A stretch of 64,000 nucleotides of DNA from Oxalobacter sp. (GTDB lineage Bacteria > Pseudomonadota > Gammaproteobacteria > Burkholderiales > Burkholderiaceae_D). How positions within the stretch are numbered: the stretch's first letter is position 1; each line of letters begins with the position of its first letter. Positions 1-8,642 of this stretch are shown here, in pieces. The notes beneath the pieces were generated by a model. It was not told the DNA's origin. It did not search any database and was given only the letters and a program-made list of their open reading frames with translations. The position numbers and the translations under genes are program-made. The stretch covers positions 173,776-237,775 of the forward strand of contig QZKY01000016.1 of NCBI GenBank assembly GCA_003605115.1. The letters run 5' to 3'.

Positions 1-1496
1 GCAGCCTCTTCAACCAGTGCGGCATTTTGCTGAGTAACCGAATCCATATCGGTTACGGCGCGATTAATCTGTTCGATCCCATCGACTTGCTCGCGCGTCG
101 CGGAAGTTATTTCAGACATGATGTCGGTCACACGAGCAATGCTGGCAACGATTTCATCCATCGTGGCGCCTGCTTGATCGACAAGTTTGCTCCCACTGGC
201 CACTTTTTCAACGGAATCGTCAATCAACACCTTGATTTCTTTTGCTGCGCCTGCCGATCGTTGAGCAAGATTACGCACTTCCGAGGCCACGACGGCAAAA
301 CCGCGACCCTGCTCACCGGCACGTGCAGCTTCGACAGCAGCATTCAGCGCAAGGATATTGGTTTGAAAGGCGATGCCGTCGATGACGCTGATGATGTCAA
401 CAATCTTTCGTGAAGATTCATTGATTGACCCCATCGTTTGCACCACTTCAGAAACCACGGTTCCGCCTTTCACGGCGATATTTGAAGCTGAAATGGCAAG
501 TTGATTCGCCTGTAGGGCATTGTCGCCATTCTGTCGCACGGTGCTGGTCAACTGTTCCATGGATGACGCGGTTTCTTCCAGCGAGCTGGCTTGCTGCTCT
601 GTCCGGGAGGATAAATCCTGATTGCCTGCTGCGATTTGCGCAGTGGCTGTGGCAATGGTAGAAGTGCCGGTGCGTACCTGCGAGCACACATGGCTCAGGT
701 TTTCATTCATGGTTTTGAGCGCGCTTAATAGCTGTCCTACCTCATTGGATGAGTGCGCTTCAATTTTTCCTGTCAGGTCACCGGCCGCAACGCGATTGGC
801 GGCCTGCACAGCTTGACCCAAAGGAGTCATGATCGCTTTAATCAGTGAGGTGCCAAAGAATATGGCAATGAAAACGCCCGAACCAATCACGGCAATGAGA
901 ATGTAGTTTGTCATCGCAATATCATTAGCCACCTTTTCATTATTGGTCTTGATGCGATTGCTGAGGTAGCGAGACAAATCCGACGCTGCCGCGCTGCCTT
1001 CACGGTAATCCTTGGCGATGCCGGTGAGTAGCAATTTTTCGGCGGCGTCCCATTTTCCGGCTCTCACGGCTGTTGAGGCTGCGGCGATGTTGTGTGACCC
1101 AAATTCACCGCTACTTTGACGCCATGCATCAGCAAGCCTTCTTTCATCCGGGTTGTTGATGCTTGACTGATATTTGCCCCACGATTTTCTGATGGCTTCA
1201 ATATTTTTTTCTATGGCCACCAGATGAAGTTCAACAGGATGTTCATGCAGTTTGGAGAATTCAAAAGCAGGGTGATGTTGAAGTGCCAGCAGTATCAAAC
1301 TGCGGCTGGATTCCATGCCAAGCTGAATTTTTGCAATATCGCCGTCGATTCTTGCGTCAGCAAGAGAAACAGTTTGGAGTTCGTGAGTGGTTCTGCTGAT
1401 TGAATACTTTCCGAACCACCCGATAATGACGAGCATCCCGATTAAGAGAGAAAGTGTAAATATAATGCGCGTCTTAATTTTAAGATTTTTCAGCAT
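1..1496 (-). CDS. Methyl-accepting chemotaxis protein, C-terminus cut by window edge
   Basis: Membrane chemoreceptor that senses an extracellular signal and controls the CheA kinase. The reading frame is open for 498 codons from ATG 1496 to the window edge. It shows a short cytoplasmic N-terminus, a first membrane segment (about residues 10-28), a four-helix-type periplasmic region, a second membrane segment near residues 190-210, HAMP, and the cytoplasmic coiled-coil signalling domain with the conserved hairpin tip (core [20 protein letters not shown]). It stops in the NAALVEEAA region, so only the tail is missing. An AGGAGG Shine-Dalgarno lies just upstream of the start. The ligand cannot be told. 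It is a single gene; the next leftward gene (1783-2427) belongs to another operon. Confidence 0.95.
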   Translation of the reverse strand, partial: MLKNLKIKTRIIFTLSLLIGMLVIIGWFGKYSISRTTHELQTVSLADARIDGDIAKIQLGMESSRSLILLALQHHPAFEFSKLHEHPVELHLVAIEKNIEAIRKSWGKYQSSINNPDERRLADAWRQSSGEFGSHNIAAASTAVRAGKWDAAEKLLLTGIAKDYREGSAAASDLSRYLSNRIKTNNEKVANDIAMTNYILIAVIGSGVFIAIFFGTSLIKAIMTPLGQAVQAANRVAAGDLTGKIEAHSSNEVGQLLSALKTMNENLSHVCSQVRTGTSTIATATAQIAAGNQDLSSRTEQQASSLEETASSMEQLTSTVRQNGDNALQANQLAISASNIAVKGGTVVSEVVQTMGSINESSRKIVDIISVIDGIAFQTNILALNAAVEAARAGEQGRGFAVVASEVRNLAQRSAGAAKEIKVLIDDSVEKVASGSKLVDQAGATMDEIVASIARVTDIMSEITSATREQVDGIEQINRAVTDMDSVTQQNAALVEEA

Positions 1497-1782
1497 ACGA
1501 CCTGCCTCCTGTCTGCATCGTTCTGTTTGTCGTTTAACGAAAGGATTTTCTGTCATAACAACAGATGTTGCCCCCATTTTGGCGACGATAGAATAAAGGA
1601 GGAATTCTTGAAATCGTATCTGGCTGAATTTACTGTAGGAATAATTCGATTATTCAACAGATTGTTGAAGTTGAAAGATGGTGCTCTGACGAATTGAATA
1701 TCGATTCGCCGATCATGACGATCATTTTATGAAAGAGATCATGTTATTTATCTCATCGGCGTGGCTTTGTGCTTGCGATATA

Positions 1783-2427
1783 TCAAATCCATGTCTGGGT
1801 GTTGTCGTTCATGTCACGCTCAATGTAGTAACGCACCATTGCTGCGGTACTGTCAACATTGATCTTTTCCATGATTCGTTTTTTGTGCGTGCTTACGGTT
1901 TGTGGCGACAGGGTTAATTCAGAAGCGATCTGTTTGGTTGATTTTCCGCAAACGACCATACGCAGTATCTGGTTCTCGCGATCAGAAAGCTGCGAATTGG
2001 GCTGCAGATGTTCCGCTACTTCTGCACGCATCATTTCAGCGATATCAGGATCGATGTGACGTTGACCACGGGCGACAAGCTGAATGGCGTCGAGGAGACA
2101 TGCCGGATCCGAGTCCTTGGTGATATACCCGTTTGCACCTGCCCTTATCGCCGCTGAAGCCACTTTCCAGCCGTTGTGCATGCTTAAAACCAGAATCGGA
2201 ATCTTCGGCGAAGACTTCCTGATTTTCGTTATCAATTCAACGCCGCTTAGTCCTGGCATGATCATGTCCATCAACACCATGTCGCATTCAATACAGGCAA
2301 TCATGGCAAGCAACTCCAGGCCATCGGCCGCTTCGTCAGCCACTCGAGAGTGTTCAGATTTGCTGATGATGTTTCCCAGGCCTTCACGCATCATGGCGTG
2401 ATCGTCCGCAATGATGACACGAATCAT
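1783..2427 (-). CDS. NarL/FixJ-family response regulator
   Basis: Cytoplasmic transcription regulator of a two-component system. The 214-residue protein has an N-terminal receiver domain with the acidic pair D8-D9 and phospho-acceptor D54 (VLMDMIMPG), and a C-terminal LuxR-type helix-turn-helix from about residue 148 (LSDRENQIL, then TKQIASELTLSPQTVSTH). Its start overlaps the stop of the upstream histidine kinase by 4 bases (ATGA), which indicates translational coupling and makes that kinase its likely partner. It is the last gene of a leftward three-gene operon beginning with a diguanylate cyclase. Target genes are unknown. Confidence 0.93.
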   Translation of the reverse strand: MIRVIIADDHAMMREGLGNIISKSEHSRVADEAADGLELLAMIACIECDMVLMDMIMPGLSGVELITKIRKSSPKIPILVLSMHNGWKVASAAIRAGANGYITKDSDPACLLDAIQLVARGQRHIDPDIAEMMRAEVAEHLQPNSQLSDRENQILRMVVCGKSTKQIASELTLSPQTVSTHKKRIMEKINVDSTAAMVRYYIERDMNDNTQTWI

Positions 2428-4145
2428 TTTCTCTCTCCGGAATGCTCTGTTGAAAGTGGGATGCTGACCAGTACAAGTGTTCCTCCTCCGTGAGTACTGA
2501 TAAATTCGATATCGCCTCCAAGCAACTCCGCTCGCTCGCGCATGCCGACCAGGCCATAAGAATCTGGTCGCGGCGTTAACGCGGTGTCGAAGCCAATACC
2601 GTCGTCTCTAATGGTTAAATTCAGGCGCCCATCGCTGATGTAAAGCGTGATGTTAACGCTCTTGGCGTGAGCGTGTCGTGCGATATTGGTAAGCGATTCC
2701 TGGAGAATCCGGTAAAGGCCGATAGCCACTTGGTCGTCCAGAACCATATCGCTTGTCAGGCGGTTATGCCATTTACAGGCAATGCCGGTATGTTTGGCGA
2801 ATTCCTCAATCTGTGTCTCAAAAGTCAATGCGATACCCATCTCAAGCGTGGCAGGGCGAAGGCTGGAAGCGATGTTGCGCACCATTTTTATACATGCATC
2901 GATCCCCTTTCTCATTTTGTCGCAAACCTTTTGCAGTTCATGATGGTTATCTGCGCCGAGCCTGGGAAGTTGCGACACATCCATGCGGAGCAGACTCAGG
3001 CGCTGACCGATCTCATCATGAATTTCCCTGGCGATACGGCGGCCTTCTTCTTCCCGAACCTCAACATGCTTCGCCGACAAAGCACTGATCATGGCTTCTT
3101 TCTGCCTAAGGTCGTTCGTCATTTCCTTCGCCAGCATAATGGCTTTGGTTCGCTGACTGGCGAGGAGATAAGTCAAAAATCCCAGCAAGCCGGCCAATAT
3201 CATCCCGCAGACCGCAATTAAGACAGGTCTGTCATCATGAAATTGACTTTCAAATGCAGGCGTTGTCCGATAGGTGACCTGCCATGTTCTGCCTGCCATC
3301 TCCAGCGAGCGAAAGGCTTGACCAATATATCCTGAAAGGTCGTCTTGAAAGACCGTGTTCGTGTCGTGCAGTTGTAACGATATATCAGCGGAGGGGAAAT
3401 CATTTTCCACATGAAGCAAATTGTTGGAACTAAACGCCGCATACACCCAGCCTAACATTGCTTTGCGGCGTTGCGCGACGTTTTCCAGTGGCATTCTCTC
3501 TCGATAGACAGGCAGGTACATCAAGAAACCCGGTTCGGTGAGGGTTGCGTTTGCATTGACAAGCATCATTTCCCGGGTTGCCATGTTTCTTCCAGAGTCG
3601 CGTGCCCGTTCAAGTGTTAGGCGATGCACAGGTTCGAATTCACGCAAGATATTATTTTTTATCCAGGATTTGCTGCTGTAAGCCCTTTGAGGGTTGACGA
3701 AAATGACTTGAGCATTCCGTTGCCAGACCGCTCTACCCTGTTGCGTTGTCAATCTTTTCCAGCGGGCTTTTTGATGAGGATTCAAATTGTGTTCGACCGG
3801 CAAAAAGCCGATGACTTGCATTCCCTGATGAAAACGCGCGGCATGCATGGCGTTCACATATGCTTTAAATGCATCCAAACACAAGCCTGCTCCGCTCACT
3901 TCAAACAGGCCGCGCACGCCACGCAGGGCTTGCCGGTATGATCTCAGTCGTTGCTCGATCAGCGTTTGTCTTTCGCGTACTTTTGCATCAAATAAGGTTT
4001 TGACCTCCAGCGCGATGTCATGCTTGACGTGCCACCACATTGCTGCCGTTGTGGCGAGTGTCACAAGCAGAGCAGCCAGAGCCATTCCAAATTGAAACGT
4101 CATAAAATTTCGGGGAGAGGTTCTTTCGAAAGGTGCTGACATCAC
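2424..4145 (-). CDS. Membrane sensor histidine kinase, CHASE sensor and HisKA_3 kinase
   Basis: Sensor kinase of the NarX/DegS class. The 573 residues give a membrane segment at about 20-40, a periplasmic CHASE-like domain (about 70-270), a second membrane segment at about 307-329, the dimerisation/phospho-acceptor helix with H376 in IAREIHDEIG, and a C-terminal ATPase domain with an N-box (ESLTNIARHAHAK), DDGIGFD and a GLVGMRERAELLGG lid. The start is GTG at 4145 or the ATG at 4142, directly after the stop of the upstream diguanylate cyclase (4146). It should phosphorylate the response regulator whose start it overlaps. CHASE domains bind small molecules; the ligand is not predictable here. 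Confidence 0.92.
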   Translation of the reverse strand: MMSAPFERTSPRNFMTFQFGMALAALLVTLATTAAMWWHVKHDIALEVKTLFDAKVRERQTLIEQRLRSYRQALRGVRGLFEVSGAGLCLDAFKAYVNAMHAARFHQGMQVIGFLPVEHNLNPHQKARWKRLTTQQGRAVWQRNAQVIFVNPQRAYSSKSWIKNNILREFEPVHRLTLERARDSGRNMATREMMLVNANATLTEPGFLMYLPVYRERMPLENVAQRRKAMLGWVYAAFSSNNLLHVENDFPSADISLQLHDTNTVFQDDLSGYIGQAFRSLEMAGRTWQVTYRTTPAFESQFHDDRPVLIAVCGMILAGLLGFLTYLLASQRTKAIMLAKEMTNDLRQKEAMISALSAKHVEVREEEGRRIAREIHDEIGQRLSLLRMDVSQLPRLGADNHHELQKVCDKMRKGIDACIKMVRNIASSLRPATLEMGIALTFETQIEEFAKHTGIACKWHNRLTSDMVLDDQVAIGLYRILQESLTNIARHAHAKSVNITLYISDGRLNLTIRDDGIGFDTALTPRPDSYGLVGMRERAELLGGDIEFISTHGGGTLVLVSIPLSTEHSGERK

Positions 4146-7100
4146 TTACTCTGGTTGTGGTTTGAATACACAATAGCGATCCCGCCCAGCATCTTTGGCG
4201 CTGTACATTGCCTGATCCGCTTGTCGCAATAATACATCCGAGTCGGAAGTCTCAGAAGATGACATCGCCACGCCAATGCTTGCTGAAACACTTGCTGTGC
4301 CGCCAGGAACAGGAATTGGAGTGCGGATTTCTGCGAGTATGCGTTCCAGTACGCCGTAGCACTCTTCAGGCGCTGCCAAGTCTGAAAGAACTAAAACGAA
4401 TTCATCACCGCCGAGTCGCGCGATCGTATCTTCAGAACGAAGCACATTCTGAATCCGCTGAACAATTGTCACCAGAACCCTGTCGCCTGCTTCATGGCCA
4501 TAAAGATCATTAACAGGCTTGAAGCCATCGAGGTCAAGACAGCACACGGCAAAAAAGTTGTTTCTGCGCTTCGCATGTAATTGCGCCTGTCCCAGACGAT
4601 CGCTTAGCAGTCGTCGGTTCGGCGCACCCGTCAGCGGATCGTAGTGACTGATGCGGAAGAGTTCAGCCTCGTGCTCTTTTAGTTGGCTGATGTCCGTAAA
4701 CACTGCAACATAGTTCTGCACAGCGCCCTTGTCATCCCGAATACATGCGATGGAAAGCATTTCTGAGTAAACAGTACCGTTTTTGTGCCTGTTCCAAATT
4801 TCGCCGTGCCAGTTGCCTTTCTTTTGAAGCGTCTCCCACATTTCTTCATAAAACTCAGGAGTTTGATATCCGGATGCGATGATGCCGGGAGATTTTCCAA
4901 TGATTTCCTCTCTGGAGTACCCCGTGATTCTGCTGAAGGCCGGATTGATGTCAACGACGATGTTATTGGCGTCACAAATCATGATGCCTTCATAGCTTCC
5001 TTCAAACACGCTGGCAGCCAGCCGCAGTTTTTCTTGCGCTTTTCGTCTGTCGCAAATATCCCGAACAACGGAAAGTATTCTTCGCACGTTGCCAATCTGT
5101 GCCACGCGCATGTTGATTTCAACCCATAGTGTGGAGCCATCCTTTCGATAGGCCAGCCACTCGTAGGTGCACTCGCCCTTTTGCAGCACTTCCTGAAACT
5201 TCATGTGCGCTTCGGTCTTGGAGTATGGCGGGCGCGCGCTTTTCCAGAACATTCTTCGCTCAATGACTTCGTCACGCGTGAAGCCGAACATGTCGCACAT
5301 GCGGCGGTTGACATCGACGATATCCCCGGTATCTGCATCATGGATGAATATGGCATCGTTAACGGAATCGAATATCTGAGAGAGGCGTGATTGACTTTCG
5401 ATCAAGGCTTGTTCGATCTCCTTGCGTTTGGTGATGTCCTGGCGCGTACCAGACATGCGTAACGGCTTGCCATTGCTGGACCATTTCACTACTCGTCCCC
5501 GGTCAAGCACCCAGATCCATTGGCCATTTTTGTGGCGCATGCGCATTTCACATTCATATGATTCGCTTTTGTGAGCAAAATATTCGTCAAGCAGTTTTCT
5601 TACACGTAGCAGGTCTTCCGGATGTGTATGCGTCATCCAGGAATCAATGCGCGTTGTCGTAATTTCATTGAGCTCGTATCCAAGCATTTCCGCCCATCTG
5701 TCATTGAACTGAATTTCGCCGCTTCTCACATTCCATTCCCAGGTACCGATGTTGGTTCCCCAGATAATTTCTGACAGACGCTGAGATTGCTCGCGGTATT
5801 GTTGCTCATTTTTTCTCAGAGCGTTTTCATAGTTTTTAAGCTCGGTGACGTCAAAGAACGTGATCAGGACGCCAGCGACACCGGGAATGCTTTCTTCCTT
5901 GATGGGGGTGGTATTAAAGTTGATGTAGTGAGCATGATTCTTGTCGTCATAAAAATGAGCAATTTGGTTCTTGATGGGTTGACCGGTTTTCAAGGTGAAC
6001 ATGGCTGGATGGTCATCTTGCGTGTATTCCGTACCGTCTTCCTTGTAAAGTTTTCGTCCGTTGATGAGTGACGATTGACCGATTAGTTCCTGTTCCGGTA
6101 TGTTATAAATTTTTTCAGCCGCAGGGTTGGCTGCGATGATTGTCCCGAGGGCATTTCGGAGGACAACGCCTTCAGACATGGCGTTGAAAATATCTCGAAA
6201 GCGCAATTCATTTGCATCAATGCGAAACTGCTGCCTTCCTGACCATTCCAGCATCATGGCAAGCAGCAAGGCCACGGCAACGGCAAGACCGGTGCCTGCC
6301 AGATTCCTGATTCTGCTTTGCTCGATAAAGGCTTCAACCGATCCAAGAATGGATTCATCATTCAGACCGATTGTCACGATCATCGGAAAATGTTCTAGTC
6401 TGTGCCAAGCGAAGGTTCGCGCGACTTCGTTTGCGTGCGCATTGACGTGGTACAGGCCGGTTGCCGGAGCCTTGGGTTCCAGAAAGGGGTAGCCTGAAAC
6501 TCTTGTGCCGACGGATTTTTCCCAACCATTGCTTCTTGCGAGGAATGTTCCGTCTGACAAAAACAGGTTTGCACTATCTTGCTTGTCCATCTCCGTGCGC
6601 GCGAGTTTTTCAGACAGGTGCTTTACAGAGATGCTGACGACTGCCACACCATTGAAGCGATTTGCTTCAAAGATCGGGCGTGAAATGATCACAGCAAGCA
6701 TCTTTTCAGCACGGAGTGCAACGGGACCGCCGATGAATGGACGGTCTTCTTTGGCGTACCGATGTACTTTGAAATGCTCACGGTTGCCGAAGTAGATGCT
6801 TTTTCCGTCGGCGCGCATTTTGGGAAAGGTGGAAAAAATCAGGTACCCCTGTGGATTTACAATGGAAAAGTGCACCAGCGCTCCCTCAGGCAATTCCTTC
6901 CTTAATTTTTTCACTTCAAGCAAAAGATCCTCGCTCTTTTTATTTGGGAAACAATCGCGGAAACGCAGTAAAGCGATGTGAAAGGTATGGAAAAGCGCTT
7001 CTAAATGCCATGCTTGCAATTCAGCTAACTGTTGCGCCCGCTGAGCAGTGCGCTCTTTTGCCAAATTCAGCTGCCTTTCATGATCAACAGACAAGCGCCA

Positions 7101-7178
7101 CCAATAGGTAAGGCTACTGGCGGCTACAAACAACAACAGCAACACTGCTATTGCACGGTAGTGCTTTCTGGTTTTCAT
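4146..7178 (-). CDS. Multi-PAS membrane diguanylate cyclase
   Basis: Predicted to make cyclic di-GMP from two GTP at the inner membrane. The 1010-residue protein has a membrane segment at about 9-28, a periplasmic double-Cache-type sensor, a second membrane segment at about 293-315, four consecutive PAS/PAC units (about 325-840), and a C-terminal GGDEF domain. The active-site motif is intact (ARLGGDEF) and is preceded by an RSED, which fits the RxxD product-inhibition site, so an active, feedback-inhibited enzyme is expected. It is first gene of an operon with a histidine kinase and a LuxR-type regulator at near-zero spacing, suggesting that c-di-GMP output and transcriptional output answer related signals. 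Confidence 0.94.
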   Translation of the reverse strand: MKTRKHYRAIAVLLLLFVAASSLTYWWRLSVDHERQLNLAKERTAQRAQQLAELQAWHLEALFHTFHIALLRFRDCFPNKKSEDLLLEVKKLRKELPEGALVHFSIVNPQGYLIFSTFPKMRADGKSIYFGNREHFKVHRYAKEDRPFIGGPVALRAEKMLAVIISRPIFEANRFNGVAVVSISVKHLSEKLARTEMDKQDSANLFLSDGTFLARSNGWEKSVGTRVSGYPFLEPKAPATGLYHVNAHANEVARTFAWHRLEHFPMIVTIGLNDESILGSVEAFIEQSRIRNLAGTGLAVAVALLLAMMLEWSGRQQFRIDANELRFRDIFNAMSEGVVLRNALGTIIAANPAAEKIYNIPEQELIGQSSLINGRKLYKEDGTEYTQDDHPAMFTLKTGQPIKNQIAHFYDDKNHAHYINFNTTPIKEESIPGVAGVLITFFDVTELKNYENALRKNEQQYREQSQRLSEIIWGTNIGTWEWNVRSGEIQFNDRWAEMLGYELNEITTTRIDSWMTHTHPEDLLRVRKLLDEYFAHKSESYECEMRMRHKNGQWIWVLDRGRVVKWSSNGKPLRMSGTRQDITKRKEIEQALIESQSRLSQIFDSVNDAIFIHDADTGDIVDVNRRMCDMFGFTRDEVIERRMFWKSARPPYSKTEAHMKFQEVLQKGECTYEWLAYRKDGSTLWVEINMRVAQIGNVRRILSVVRDICDRRKAQEKLRLAASVFEGSYEGIMICDANNIVVDINPAFSRITGYSREEIIGKSPGIIASGYQTPEFYEEMWETLQKKGNWHGEIWNRHKNGTVYSEMLSIACIRDDKGAVQNYVAVFTDISQLKEHEAELFRISHYDPLTGAPNRRLLSDRLGQAQLHAKRRNNFFAVCCLDLDGFKPVNDLYGHEAGDRVLVTIVQRIQNVLRSEDTIARLGGDEFVLVLSDLAAPEECYGVLERILAEIRTPIPVPGGTASVSASIGVAMSSSETSDSDVLLRQADQAMYSAKDAGRDRYCVFKPQPE

Positions 7179-7406
7179 TTTGTCCCACGCAGCCGAGTGT
7201 GCAACCTTGAAGACGCATGCCCACGATGTAGGTATCAGACCCTAAACCATCATTTTTGCCTTTGAGATGACGCAAATCGGGGTGAACGAAAGAGAAGATA
7301 CTTGGTTGCTTTCAGTATGGTCTTTGTAGGGGAAAGCCTGCTGGTGCCTTCTGTACAACGCGGGGCAAATGGAAAAGGTAGGGACGAGGAATCCCTACAA
7401 AAAAAA

Positions 7407-7432
7407 GCCTGTCCAGTGCAGACTGGACAGGC
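7407..7432 (-). terminator. Rho-independent terminator-like hairpin on the minus strand
   Basis: An 11-bp perfect stem (GCCTGTCCAGT with ACTGGACAGGC) closes a 4-base loop. Read on the minus strand it is followed directly by eight T (complement of 7399-7406), the classic intrinsic terminator layout. No minus-strand protein gene ends here: the genes to the right run the other way. A second hairpin (7378-7398, stem GTAGGGA/TCCCTAC) lies beyond the T-run. It may end an unrecognised small RNA or be left from a lost element. Confidence 0.6.
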
Positions 7433-7515
7433 GAAGGACTTCAGGACCAACTTGGGAGGAAACGGGCAAACAGAAAATCGTCTGATTTACGGTCTGGTCA
7501 AAGCAGTGTGAGTTA

Positions 7516-7543
7516 TTAACATATGTCAGTAACATGGTATACT
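7516..7543 (+). promoter_or_regulatory. Sigma70-type promoter for the DUF134 cluster
   Basis: TTAACA (7516-7521) and TATACT (7538-7543) with a 16-base spacer; the -10 is preceded by TGG, an extended -10 feature. It lies 128 bases before the DUF134 start and faces it. Inferred from consensus match only. Confidence 0.45.
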
Positions 7544-7671
7544 GGTTTGCACCAGAAATTCTGAAAAAGACCCGCATTTCTGCTTTGCTTTTGACAAAAA
7601 ACGACATTTTCTGGCAGGTGAGGTCAATCGCCTTCTGCCTGTAAACGCCCGAAACCAATGAAAGATGACTG

Positions 7672-7965
7672 ATGGTTCGTCCACGTAAACCACGGCATAT
7701 TGATTGTCAGATCAGTGCGACGTATTTCAAGCCAAAAGGCATTCCCATGCGCGTGCTGGAAGAAATTGCGCTGGACATGGAAGAAGTCGAAGCCATTCGT
7801 TTGGCGGATGTTGAGGGCATGTATCATGCCGATGCGGCCTTGAAAATGGGCGTTTCACGCCCCACCTTTGGCAACATCATTGCGAGCGCCCACAAAAAAA
7901 TAGCCACGGCGCTGCTGGAAGGCAAGGCACTGCGCATCAGTACAGAGATGCCGACGGAAGAATAA
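7672..7965 (+). CDS. DUF134 (UPF0251) DNA-binding-type protein
   Basis: A 97-residue member of the DUF134 family, small proteins with a sigma70 region 4-like helix-turn-helix. The N-terminus MVRPRKPR and the segment EAIRLADVEGMYHADAALKMG followed by GVSRPTFGNI are typical. Family members often sit beside NifX/NifB-type dinitrogenase cofactor domain proteins, and one follows at 8260, so a regulatory link with metal-cluster handling is plausible. It is the first gene of a three-gene rightward cluster. No function is experimentally established for the family to my knowledge, and direct DNA binding is inferred from the fold. Confidence 0.85.
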   Translation: MVRPRKPRHIDCQISATYFKPKGIPMRVLEEIALDMEEVEAIRLADVEGMYHADAALKMGVSRPTFGNIIASAHKKIATALLEGKALRISTEMPTEE

Positions 7966-8001
7966 ATCCTGTTAGTACGCTTATGAAATGGAGATGAAAA
8001 A

Positions 8002-8247
8002 TTGAACGCTGAAAACTGCACCACGCAAGGGAATGAAGGTACACATCTTGAAACAGGCAGTGCCGGTTGCGCCTGTGAAGGTCATCATAAAACTGATGGT
8101 GAGCACAGATGTGCCGCGCACCAGCATCAACGCCAAGAGGGATGCCGGTGTGAAGGGCATGACGGCATGCAGGAAAATCGTGGCGGAAACTGCTGCGGTC
8201 GCGGCCACGGTCAGGGGCAAAGGCAAGGAGGGTGCGGCTGTGGGTAA
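8002..8247 (+). CDS. Small Cys/His/Gly-rich protein, possible metal binder
   Basis: An 81-residue polypeptide not recognised as a named family. It has about ten cysteines and many histidines in clustered pairs (for example GCACEGHH, GCRCEGHD, NCCGRGHG) and ends in GGCGCG, which suggests metal or Fe-S coordination or a disordered metal store. The start is TTG at 8002: the frame is closed just upstream by TGA, and a GGAG Shine-Dalgarno (7990-7993) sits 8 bases before the TTG. It lies between a DUF134 gene and a NifX-like gene on the same strand, so a shared metal-related role is inferred. Glycine richness near the C-terminus makes homology search difficult. Confidence 0.7.
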   Translation: MNAENCTTQGNEGTHLETGSAGCACEGHHKTDGEHRCAAHQHQRQEGCRCEGHDGMQENRGGNCCGRGHGQGQRQGGCGCG

Positions 8248-8259
8248 TCGTGTGCTGTC

Positions 8260-8640
8260 ATGAGAATTGCCATTCCGCTTAATGAAGGGTGTTTGGCCAA
8301 TCGCTTTGGGCAAGCGACGGTTTTTGCTCTGATTGATGTGGATCCTGTCAGTAAAAAAATTCTTTCACGTAAGGACGTTGATGCGCCGCCGCATCAACCG
8401 GAACTGTTCCCGCAATGGCTTGCAGATCGGAAGGTTAGATTTGTGATTGCGGGCGGTTTGGGAAAGCGCGCGCAAGATTTATTTTTTCAGCATCAGATCG
8501 GCATGGTGATCGGTGCGGAGACGAACACGCCTGAAAAGCTGATCGCTGATTATTTTCACGGCACGCTTCAGACAGGTGAAAACGCTTGCAGCGAGTGTTT
8601 TATCGTTTCAATCAAACAGCCGAAAAAGAGAGAGTCATAA
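8260..8640 (+). CDS. NifX/NifB-like dinitrogenase iron-molybdenum cofactor domain protein
   Basis: A 126-residue cytoplasmic protein of the NifX/NafY/YpfA-type cofactor-binding fold: an N-terminal beta strand MRIAIPLNEG, the LANRFGQATVFALIDVD segment, a central VRFVIAGGLGKRAQDLF motif and a C-terminal TPEKLIADYFHGTL. Such stand-alone domains occur with DUF134 proteins in many bacteria without nitrogenase, where they are thought to bind Fe-S/Mo-type clusters. No nif genes are visible in the window, so nitrogen fixation should not be inferred. It ends 2 bases before the stop of the convergent GGDEF-EAL gene; no terminator is visible between them. Confidence 0.88.
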   Translation: MRIAIPLNEGCLANRFGQATVFALIDVDPVSKKILSRKDVDAPPHQPELFPQWLADRKVRFVIAGGLGKRAQDLFFQHQIGMVIGAETNTPEKLIADYFHGTLQTGENACSECFIVSIKQPKKRES

Positions 8641-8642
8641 GT

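Larger units (their letters stand above)
7179..7671. other. Divergent intergenic region with hairpins and a promoter
   Basis: About 490 bases between the leftward cyclase operon and the rightward DUF134 cluster. It holds two perfect hairpins (7378-7398 and 7407-7432) separated by a run of eight A, and a sigma70-like promoter at 7516-7543 for the rightward genes. No credible protein gene was seen here. Confidence 0.6.

Noticed and set aside
7672-8640. Nitrogen-fixation cluster
   Set aside because: Only a stand-alone NifX-like domain is present; no nitrogenase or nif assembly genes occur in the window.
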